Below, piece by piece: positions 11,105-20,992 of a stretch of DNA of 64,000 bases (its first letter is position 1; every line of letters begins with the position of its first letter). Source of the DNA: Lophium mytilinum (taxonomy: Eukaryota > Ascomycota > Dothideomycetes > Mytilinidiales > Mytilinidiaceae). The position numbers and the translations under genes were made by a program. The notes below the pieces were generated by a model. That model did not search any database and had not been told where the DNA came from. It was given only the letters and a program-made list of their open reading frames with translations. The stretch spans positions 326,557 to 390,556 of the forward strand of contig MU004182.1 in the NCBI GenBank assembly GCA_010093605.1, given 5' to 3'.

Positions 11105-12834
11105 GCTGCAAATTCAGATCGAAAGGCGAAGAATAACGAAGGACTTGACAGACGCGGCGGAAAGCTTCATTGCAGCATTTTGCAAGACGAGAGTGAGCAA
11201 GGAGGGCGCACATGCAGGTTAAGATACTTGTACTGTACCTCCACGAACGACCCATCACCTGGTCCTTCCCCTGGGGCGCGTAACGGCAGCTGGGCTCGAT
11301 ATTGATTAAGAGCAGGGGAGGATGGACACATTGGCTGGTGGTGCGAGAGGGGCCTCCCCATGCTTGTCCAACCAGAATGCGCCTACGAAATTGAGGTGCA
11401 ACGTGTCGGAGAGAGGGCCAAAATAGTGATATGAACGCCGTCAGCGATCAGATCCTAGAATACAGGCATGGCACGTTTCTTTCTGTATGCCGACGGATGA
11501 AGCGCGTCGGGCGGACCCTTCGCAGTCCCCGTTTCTGAAGAACAGTAGATCATCGGCGCGAAGTATGAAAACGCCTTAAAAGCATAGTGGGCCCATGGGG
11601 TGTTACTTCAAGATGGAGGAGATCGGGAAGGCTCATGTTTCAGCCGCCTAGATAAGAATAGTGCACTAAAGCACGCCAACGTTCCGATCCGGCCCCGCTA
11701 GCCACAGGACCATTAACCATATGGAGTGCTGCGCTCAGGTCGCACTATACCCTTTGTACCTATGTTTCAGCTTGCTCAGTGGCCTAGAGAGCTGTTGGGA
11801 TGGCCAAAAACTACTATGTACTATACCGCTTCTTGATAAAGGACCATGGGAACTTAAGAAGTGCTAAACAACTGTATACAATCAAGCCTCGGTACACTAG
11901 GCTTCAAAATAGCAAGTTTCAAAACACAGGCTGGCACGTCTTCCAATCGCGGGCTGCTACTTTATATTCAAAAAGCCTGTATATCCTCATTGTACCAACC
12001 TCATCTTGGTCTGAAAGGTCTGATGGTCATGGGCATAGGCAGAGAGCATCGACGAGGCTGAAACGTTGTCGTCGTAGTTCATTGAAGCCAAGTACGGCTT
12101 TGACGGTACGGACAGCAGTAGACATAAGACCATCAGAATGAAACGACCTGAGACGAGACTCGAAAGAAAGAGGCATCACTTCTTGCCGTGCTCATGTGCG
12201 AGGGGCTGCAGAGAGCTTATGCGCACCTTGCAGGACTAAAGAGAAAGAACTACACTGCAGTTGTAGAGCTTTTCAGCTAAAAAGAGGATACTCTTGCCGA
12301 AACATCGAGCTAACAGCACGCGCATGTGGCAATACGGAGATGGAATGATGGGTACCAGTGAATCACCCAGGTTCAGATGTTACAACAATTGGCATCGCGA
12401 GTTGTTTCAGCGTTCTGCGGCGTCCATCCTCACCTCTTGAACGTGAGAAACTGATCTCATATTTCTGTCCGGAAATATCCTAAGAGCTGACTATCTCCTT
12501 ACAAAGGTATACACCCTGAGCGTTTGAAGATCCACACGCGCGTTTGAAGAATATCGTGACTGCGTGGGTTGAGCGACGAAAAGACGGTCGCCCCATCGTT
12601 ACCTCATTCGGGGTACCCGCTATAGCAAAAGACACCGTCTAGCATATTGTAATACCACTACTACACGAAATAGCATCACAGCTTCTGCAAGCTGTAAGCA
12701 GATCCAGACTCCCTTCTTCGTCATGTAAACGTGGTGGGGGAAGGACGCCGTCTGTGCGTGAACCGTCGACGACGGCCTTTCTACCTCGTAGGTCTCTGAC
12801 CTCCGAATACATTCCCGCAGACAATTCGAATGAA
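11105..12834. other. Divergent intergenic region, no supported gene
   Basis: About 1.7 kb between the pseudo-protease (-) and the PIG-S gene (+). It has only short, unconserved frames (for example 11800-12141), none with recognisable domains. In-frame codons upstream of 12835 extend the PIG-S frame back to 12754 but contain no ATG. Confidence 0.5.
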
Positions 12835-14604
12835 ATGCCGCCATCGTCGGGCCTACGACCCCCCTCAACACCTAATTCAAACGAAGCTGTTACTATTGGA
12901 AGCGCGCGGATGGCCGCCACTGCGAAGTCACTGCCGCCGCCTGAGAGCAAGGACGCGATCTTGACGCGGCGGCTCGTAATCCTGTCCTTCTGGGCCATCG
13001 TCCTGTGTCTTGGATTGCCAGTATGGTGGAAGACTACGGCCATCTACCGTGCGGATCTCCCTCTTCAAGTCATGAACGACTGGGCGGAAGGCAAGGTTGG
13101 TCCTCTATACGCACTACGCCAATGTCGCTGACACTTCTTGCAGACATGTCGACCCGTATTCCCTTTGCGAATTGCCTTTGAAGCGCCCGCGCTGCCCCTT
13201 CAAGATGCACAACACCTCCTCCGTACGACACAGCATGCTCTAGATGACCTCAACGAGTTCTCCGCCCATCACTTGCGCCTAATGCCTGCCGGCTCTCCGG
13301 TGGCAGCGAACACATCGCAACACTCACAAGGAATGACTGTCCAAGATGGTGTCCTTCATAATAAGCCGGACGAAGACGTTGCAATGCTCATCAGGCTGGT
13401 GCCTGGTGAGTCTGGATCCACGCCGCGTGCTGAGCTTCAATCCTATTCACCAACTTTGGAAGTCTACTATACGTCGAACCAGATACCCTCATCTTCGTCC
13501 ACTTCCTCGCCCCTGGCGACATTCATTGCGCACGAATTGCAGAAAATGTTTGCGGAAGAACAGGCCACGCTCGCGTACTTACTATCTACTAGCTCGACTG
13601 CCCACAACTCAAAGATGAAATCACTGTCCCCAGAAACCGCATCCGCCTTGGAGAGGCAGTCGACGAGAGCCTTCAAATATGCTCCCACATACCATCTGAC
13701 ATTCTCACTCTTCAGCCCTACAGCATCGCCGTCCGAGTGGGAAATAGAATCTGCGCTTCAAGAATACATATCTCCCTTGCTCCAGTCGCTTTCCTCGATT
13801 AGCAACTTCACCGTCGATACCCAGGTTCAGTTATATGCAACCTTTTCTCCTTCGATCCATTACCCAGAGTTCGATGCTCCGAGCAATTCGTGGACTCTTC
13901 GTAGGGAAGACTTGAGTGGTTTCATCAACGCTGCGGAGTGGCCGCTGAGCCCAAGCATTGGTGCGGGACCAACTGTAAACTTTGTTCTCTATGTCCCGAA
14001 TCCCAGCCAGTCACCGCTTCTTGTGAAAGAAAATGGAGGAAACAGCTGGCTTGTGCCACAATGGGGAGGGGTTCTGATTCTTAATCCAGAACCATCGCAT
14101 CAAAACAACGGGACCGCCAAAATCCTTACACAGGAATCTCTACGGCCCGCAATGTTGACATTTTCAAACCAGCTATTCTCCTTGCTTGGACTGCCCCAGA
14201 CACCCTCGTCCCTCCCTTTGCGTCTTTCAACTCTCAAGAGAGTTCGCGCGGCAGCCCTACTTTTCTCCGCATCCTCGACGCTCGGGGCACTGGCACGGCT
14301 CACCAAAGCTCTACCATCCATTTCGATACCGGACACCGTGGCTAAGTCCGTTGACCAGACTATCATTCATCTCCATCACGCGTGCAGCGACCTTCGTGCC
14401 GGCAAGTTTCATGGTGCTTTGGAGCATGCCAGGATTGCCGAAGCTGAGGCCGAGAAAGCGTTCTTTGAGCGATCCATGGTCGGTCAGGTGTACTTCCCAG
14501 ATGAGCACAAAGTCGCTGTATACCTACCTTTGCTTGGTCCAGTCGCCGTTCCCTTGGTACTAGCGGCGCTGAAAGAGCTTAGAAGCCTCCGAACAAGAAG
14601 TTGA
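12835..14604 (+). CDS. GPI17: GPI transamidase component PIG-S / Gpi17
   Basis: Subunit of the ER GPI transamidase complex, which cleaves the C-terminal signal of precursor proteins and attaches the GPI anchor. Two exons (12835-13095, 13144-14604; 48-bp intron with a GTTGGT donor and TTGCAG acceptor) give 573 aa. The first membrane helix (about residues 43-60, LVILSFWAIVLCLGLPVWW) runs into WWKTTAIYRADLP, the family hallmark. A long luminal region follows, and the C-terminal hydrophobic segment (VYLPLLGPVAVPLVLAALKEL) is the second membrane helix. The ATG at 12835 is the first in frame; an earlier GTG at 12754 is not a plausible start. It is divergent from the pseudo-protease gene, with no sign of co-regulation. 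Confidence 0.9.
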
Positions 14605-15873
14605 GCGATAAGACGCAATTGCTCCTTGCCTACATATCGACATGTGGCGGCCTGTTTCCAATCAATGACTGGTCAAAGTACGATAACCGAAGAGCCGAGC
14701 CGCTGATTATGCCGGCCGCCTCGCGCTTGACACTGCGAAGCTTTTTGGCATACACTGCTCGATGCGTTTGGTCATTACACAGGCTCGGAGCTTTAGTTCG
14801 TTGTACTCTGTAAAACTAACCAAATGCTCTGCGGAACACTGATTGTCGACGGACGTACGCTAGTTACGACTCGCCGAGCCCGCAGGCAACGGCAATGTGA
14901 GGATTTCGAGACATAATCTTCGCAACAGGTTGTGAGGTCATCCGAGCGTTACGAAAGTACACTCAAGAGATATTACGATCAAATATTAATCAATCTTCGT
15001 ATTCCAGTTCTTGTGTTGCCCGCTCACATTCGTGCTGGCGTTTGTTTACACTGAGAGTTCACTTCTCTCCCATGAAATCTCAGTGCAGGGCACGGTGCTT
15101 CTGATCCTCCCAAGATCTAGTGATATTCAGCCGTATGTCACTTTTCGTGCTACTATTATTATACTTCACGTGCATTTTGTCTTCACCAGGCGTCAAATCG
15201 ACTAGTCACATCGTCAAGCTTGTTGCATATGCGTGGTATTTGAGGACACGCTCCAAGATAGCATGTAACCACTCTGACTACATGTCAGGAACGAGTTGTA
15301 CCTTTTACCCGATACCAAAACTGCAATCTGAAGGAGCACAGAGTCATTTTCGCGTTATCGAGTCATTGAGAGCACTGTTCTAGGAAGTTACTAACGAAGG
15401 GTCCACCCCACCACGTTGAACTGCGGCAGAGAACTGCGAAGGATTCGTCGATTGACGTTCGAGGCGTTTCTGGTGAAGTTGTGGCTGCGGAATTGAGCCG
15501 TCGAATCCCTTCCGAGCGCACTTCAAGGTTCCCCACAAACCGAAACCCTGTTTGCCCCTGAAGAGGCGTAAATCTGGGGTATGCTATGCTGCGAGAAAAA
15601 CTCTAATATCGAAAGGCGGCGCTTTTTCTTGCAAATAGGGCCCTGGGACGCCATTTAAACTTCAGCCACGCGTCTCGCAATGCTTCTTGCCAATCGCTTA
15701 CACATCTCGACTCCTCAAGCGGGCCGGCTTGCTCTGCTTTGCACAATTCCGCATGTGCCCGACTCTTCTGTGTTGCCGTTTCCTTTCTATATCCTGGCTA
15801 CCAGCCGGGTGGGATTGTCACAGGGAAGACTCCACTCCTATGCACGGAGATCCCATGCGAGCTAACAGCAACA
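14605..15873. other. Intergenic, no gene seen
   Basis: About 1.27 kb of non-coding DNA between two plus-strand genes. Several short frames lack similarity or start context. It holds the PIG-S terminator and the promoter of the 7-TM protein. Confidence 0.5.
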
Positions 15874-17486
15874 ATGGTAACACCAGAGACCGCCAACGCC
15901 AACCCAGAGACCCGTGTTGCTCTCATTCTAGGGTGCTTGCTTGCATTCACATCCTTGATGTTGCTATTCATTGCAGGAAGACTGTATACGAGATCGTCCG
16001 TAATTGGCCGCTGGGGGCTCGATGATTGGCTGATCATAGGTGCTACTGTTCGTTCCAGATGCATCTCTTCTCGGTGCGACACTGACAGGTGTTTAGATAT
16101 TTGTCGTAATAGAAACAGTCTTAGGTTGCGTTGATACTAGATATGGCGCAGGCCACCACTCGGAAGACTTCAAGCCAGAATGGACGTTGCCGTACGGCAA
16201 AGTGAGTCGAATTTCTGGCTTTCATGCTCATTAGGATGTCTTTGGCCCTGCGCTTCTCCATTCGACCTGAATTTCGTACCTTAAAATCACCTACTTACTT
16301 GTGCTTAGATTGGCTTCGCGTCTGGGATACTTTTCTCAACATGTATCTCCCTTCCAAAACTGAGTCTCTGCGTCACCTATCTCCGGATATTTCCCTCAAA
16401 GCCTAGCCGAATATTTTGCCAAAGTGCAATAGCTTACATCATCTGCTTCATCATCAGCACCACGATTGTTCAGCTGTTCGCGTGCAGGTAGGTACCTTAC
16501 TTTGACTTTACAGGCTCAGGATGAAAAGGACACTCACTGACATCATTTCAAGACCAATAGCAGCAGCATGGAACCCTACCATAGTTGATCCCAAATGCAT
16601 CAGTCTGAGGGAATATTTCTTAGCTTCTGGCGTCCTGAATTGCCTAAGCGACTTTCTCGTATTTCTATTTCCCGCCAAAATGCTCTGGAATATTCAACTA
16701 CCAACAAAGCAAAAATGGGGCGTGATTGCTGTGTTTGCAAGCGGGTGCATGTTAGTACAGTCCATCCATTGGCGATTCCTCACTCTGCGAAAATCTAGTC
16801 TAATTGTAGCGTTTAGCGTTTGCATTGCAGGAATAGTTCGCCTGTGGTATATCCAAGTCGTCTTTACCTCCGATGACTACGCCTGTACGTGATTGGATAT
16901 CCGAAATTTTATCTCCCCTTTTCTCTCCCCTTCGGCCGTTCACTGACAGTTGGATCTAGATGATGGAGCTATAGTCTGGGCGGCTACTTGCATCGAGGTC
17001 AATGTTGGTATCATCTGCGGATGCCTCCATGCTGTGAAACCATTGCTCTCTTCTTGGTTCCCTAGCATATTTGGGTCTTCATCTGGATCAAACGCACACA
17101 ACGTTTCCAGCAAACACCGCAGCCGCGTTGCCAACCGGGTCTTTCCCTTCCAGAATCTTGATGCCAGAGGCAGACTGGATTTTACGTCGCAGAATGGCAG
17201 CTCCCAGGACCCCGAAAGCGACAAGACTTCCAGCAGAGCTTTAGTGGCCGGAACGTCGATAGAAACATGGGCAGTCGGAGGGGCCGACACGGAAGAGGAA
17301 GTCCCAGCCCATGGAATAGCGTACTCACACCGTGTGACGGTAAATAGCACAATTAATCCAGGGGAGTTATCCACAAGCCTGCAAAGGAAAGAGAAAGGCG
17401 AGCAGGTTGTAGGTGCGAGTGTTGTCACAAGGTCGAGGGAAAGGGACAATGATGCCGAAAGCCAAGAATGGATTATCAAGACTTGA
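15874..17486 (+). CDS. Fungal rhodopsin-domain integral membrane protein (SAT4/PTH11-like, 7 TM)
   Basis: Fungal 7-TM protein of the rhodopsin-domain family (PF20684 type; related to the core of Pth11-like receptors), without a retinal lysine or an N-terminal CFEM domain. Six exons: 15874-16047, 16097-16201, 16309-16487, 16553-16750, 16817-16884, 16960-17486; the sum keeps frame (416 aa). Family signs are GRLYTRSSVIGRWGLDDWLI, the E-T/V-x-x-G-C-V-D-TRYGAGHH segment, LSLCVTYLRIFP, and WIYI/LWYIQVVFTSDDYAYDGAIVW before the last helix. A hydrophilic tail of about 150 residues follows, rich in Ser, Arg and charged residues. Likely a plasma-membrane or endomembrane sensor-like protein; its ligand is unknown. 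It sits about 150 bp from the start of the second AT-rich block. Confidence 0.8.
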
Positions 17487-18356
17487 AAAGGTTATTCGCC
17501 GCCAGTGTTATGCAGAATATAAAATATATTTTAGATTGGACTATGCTACACATATATCGAATTTCTACCTAATATATGAATAATGCCATTTTGTTATGCA
17601 TGAAACCCCACTCCTTGCAGCCCCTTTGCAGTATTCTGATTTGCTTGCTTAACGGGCTAGTACACCTCCAGGATATAGACAGAGGCCTGCCGGACTAAAC
17701 TAAGTAAATAGCCTACACAGCAGCTAATAAGGATCTTAATAAGTACGTAAAGGATAATTTAGGATATAATGCTATATAGAGGTATACACTTTAAGGCTAG
17801 ATAATTATAAGCTAGATGCAATAGAAAGATAGGATAAACTAGACGCAAAATTAAGAGCTTTAGCAATATTAAAGGTAGAAGGATATACAAGGTAAGGCTA
17901 TATAAGATAGAAAGGATATATAGAAGTAAGCGCCTTAGATATACTCTAGCCCTTTACATAAATTAAAGTATAGTATAGTAAAAATAGAAAGACGTTTTAT
18001 ATATATAATAAGGGGTAATTAGATATAAAGAAAAATAGTATTATAATATAGTATATACCTTAAGATATATAATTTAGTAAATTTAAATCCAAATAATATA
18101 GATTAAGAGGTAGATATTAAGACTTTATAGATATAAATATAGGCCTATTTATAGGTATATAAAAAAAATTATATTATTAAAAAAATAGAATTAGACCTAT
18201 ACACTTACTATAGCTATATATAGTAGCTAGTTACTTAGGGCTAGTAGTAATAAAGTAATTAAAAAGAGATTATATAGATAATAAAGGCGAATATAGATAT
18301 ATAGATAGATAGAATCTATAAAAGGGGGAAAGAAAAAAGTTAAAGAGATAAAAAAG

Positions 18357-18423
18357 ATAGAGAGATAGAGAGATAGAGAGATAGAGAAATAAAGAAATAG
18401 AGATATAGAGATATATATATAAT
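18357..18423. repeat. GAGATA/GATA microsatellite
   Basis: Run of GATAGAGA-type units on the plus strand that decays into GATATA at its right side. It lies inside the AT-rich block. Confidence 0.7.
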
Positions 18424-19120
18424 ATATAGAGAAAAAGAGATAGATATATATTTATACCTATATATTTACTTTTTTAATTACCTTTATAAGTGCTTAAAAA
18501 GATATATTAAGTATATCTAGATTATGCTATCTAAAACATATAAGAAATCCTTAAGTTTAGTAGGTTTAATAAGGCGCACTAGTAGCTTATAGATCTACTT
18601 ACTCTAAGACTATTAAATTAAAAATACAGCTTCTTCTATTTAAGTATATAGGATAAATAAAAGAGGAAGATTAAGAGTTATTTTATTAGTTGCATATAGA
18701 GCTTAGATATTCATTATTATTTACACTATTCTTATTACTACTAACTTCTATTATTTAGAGGGGGGCTAGAAAGTTTAAGTATATAATAGTTTCTATCTAG
18801 GCCAATAGTATATAAGGAGGAAGTACTTACTACTTAGTAGTAATTAAATAAATTACTTATACTCTATAGTATATAGTATAGAGCGCCAATAAAACTAGTA
18901 TATAACTAGGAGATATATATAGCAGCTTTTAAGAGTGTTTTATAGAATAAGTAATTATAATAATTTCCTTAGGATAAAGCTTTTGCATATAACCTATAAA
19001 AATAGAACTAATATAATAGAAGGTAGAATAGTAATAGAAGTAAAAACTATAATAACTAAAATAGTAAGTAAAAGTTAAAGAGGATAATCTTAACTATATT
19101 ATATTAATAAAGAAGCTATA

Positions 19121-19388
19121 CATTAAAGATATAAGGTTAGTAGAAGAATAGAAAAATAGATAGATAGATAGGTAGAAGTTCTATTAGTTAAGTTATAGTC
19201 TATACTAATAGCAATAGAGTTATATATAAGCACTATTTAGTAAATTATAAAACGCGTCTCTAACGTTCTTTTAATGTTATTTAATATTCCTTTAATTCTC
19301 TTAAAACGCCTATAGTTTTATTCCTATTTAATAGTTGTTAAACCTATTATACGTAAGGATATATATTTATGCTATTATAAAACTTATA
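19121..19388 (-). repeat. Degraded copia LTR (LTR copy 2)
   Basis: Shares the order of blocks with the LTR at 4462-4721: a GATA tract, ATAGAGTTATATATA, AAACGCGTCTCTAACGTTCTT, and the CGTAAGGATATA end with the following 25-30 bp. It is the most decayed of the three copies. Borders are approximate. The left neighbour faintly resembles the primer site of copy 1, so it may be a 5' LTR in the same orientation. Confidence 0.65.
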
Positions 19389-19837
19389 ATACTAAACACC
19401 CTATAATTAGAGCTATATATAGAAGCTTATAAAAAGGTAGCTAAGGCTTAGATTAGTTAAGTAAAGGACTAAAATATATCTAAATAGAAGTAAGTACTTT
19501 ATAATAGAGACTTAGTATATATCTCCTAGAAAAGCAAGCTAGTCTAGAAACCTTTGCCTAAGTATATTTATTAAGAGTAAAGTTTTATTAACATTTCTCT
19601 TCCATATCCTAAATCTATTAAATTAAAGTACTAGTAGTAATATATCTAGGGTTGCACCTACCTCTATTATAATATTAATTTCATTAATTAAAGTGCTAGT
19701 AATGTTTTTAAAGCTGCACATATTCCCTAGTTAAACTTAAGAAAAGAGTTAGAAATACTAGGTAAATATTAACTATCTTTATTTTTACTTATCTATCTAT
19801 ATATCTATCTATCTTTATTTTTACTTATCTATCTATA

Positions 19838-19840
<3 letters not shown>

Positions 19841-19886
<46 letters not shown>
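19841..19886. repeat. (CTAT)n microsatellite
   Basis: Uninterrupted CTAT run of 46 bp, preceded from about 19787 by two diverged copies of the same TATC pattern with ATATAT breaks. Confidence 0.9.
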
Positions 19887-19887
<1 letters not shown>

Positions 19888-19988
19888 GTTTTTATTAATA
19901 TTTATAATTAAGTAATAGTAACTATATATTATCTTTCCTCTTCTCTCTATATATATGCCCCTCTCTTATCTAATCCTTAAGTTATATT

Positions 19989-20223
19989 TGTCAAAGGTAT
20001 AGAGTCGATGTGAGAATAGATGGATAGATAGATAGGAATTGTATTGCTTGAGTGTTCTATTCTACATCGACAGCAACAGAGTATATATACAGCATTTAAT
20101 GCATTGTAAAACGTTTCTCTAACGTTCTTGTAACGTTATCCAACGTTCGTTGTATCACGTTCAAACGCTCACGGTTTCGTCCCGTTTGAAGGCTTTTGAG
20201 CCTATTATGCGTAAGGATATAAC
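19989..20223 (-). repeat. Solo-like copia LTR almost free of RIP (LTR copy 3)
   Basis: About 235 bp beginning TGTCAAAGG and ending GGATATAACA, alignable to copy 1 from its left end to about 25 bp short of its right end. It keeps CpA and CpG dinucleotides where copy 1 has TpA or TpG. No copia internal sequence adjoins either side, so it looks like a solo or truncated LTR. It contains the inverted repeat GTCGATGTGAGAATAGA (20004-20020) and TCTATTCTACATCGAC (20056-20071). Confidence 0.75.
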
Positions 20224-20992
20224 AAGTCGGAAATGTGGCCGGGCGACTACCTTAAAGGATAAAGCACAGCAGAGAATTGCAGCACCACGAAAGGAGGCAA
20301 TACAGCATCAATATAGCGCTCATCCTGAGCCTTAGCCGCAGCCTTAGCATTAGCCTCATCCTCAGGCGGTAAGGGTTAGTTCTAAGAAGCTCCAACTGTC
20401 CTTGCGTCATATAAGCAGAATATAGAATGTATATTAATTTTAATAGCCAGGAGATGGTGTTTGCGGTGGCTGTATAAGGGGTTTATTAAATATATATAAG
20501 CCGTAATAGGGCGAGCTTTAAACAATTTTGGCATGATTATAGACACGTAGATAGGTAAGTAGCAATGCAATAGGCTATACAGCTGAGGCAATAGGAAAGA
20601 TTGCACTATAGTACTTAGTGTCGTGCCCTCCAGATACTTTCCAATGCCATTTAAGATCGAGAACCTATATTCTGATAAAGTATATACTTTCGTTCGAATA
20701 AGTTGATGCGATACATTGGAAATTCTTGGGGTATCTCCTATATAATACAGCTTCACCGTCGGTGAAGGATTTCATAGCTAAAACCGCGCCGTTTCGTCAA
20801 CAAGTCTTAGAGAACCAAAAAAACGAACAATGGAGATGAGCAAAATTTAAACAACCATGCTTGAGACCAACTCCATATAAGTCCGTAGAGATGCACCCTC
20901 AATCAAACAACTCTCCAAACGCCTTCAGCACCCCCTTCCAGAATGTGACGATAAAGAAACAGGGGTATATGGCAGCTACCTATTCTGCGATC
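20224..20992. other. Intergenic transition region, no supported gene
   Basis: Mixed composition between the LTR and the next gene. A minus-strand open frame at 20382-20756 (124 codons) begins with GTG and has no recognisable domain; I regard it as chance or a decayed repeat. Confidence 0.5.

Larger units (their letters stand above)
17640..19988. other. RIP-like AT-rich block of decayed repeats
   Basis: A sharp change near 17640 to TA-dominated sequence with no useful reading frame on either strand. The composition matches the copia block at the window start. A possible primer-site-like stretch left of the LTR copy at 19121 suggests that the block contains the remains of a second minus-strand copia element, but I cannot recognise its coding parts. 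No gene is supported. Confidence 0.7.

Noticed and set aside
19961-19988. CCCCTCTCTTATCTAATCC, similar to the TIR of the inverted-repeat element at 5201
   Set aside because: Only about 20 bp match and no matching opposite end was found, so a second copy is not supported.
20382-20756. Minus-strand open frame of 124 codons between the LTR and the coiled-coil gene
   Set aside because: Starts with GTG and has no recognisable domain; it lies in repeat-flanking DNA.
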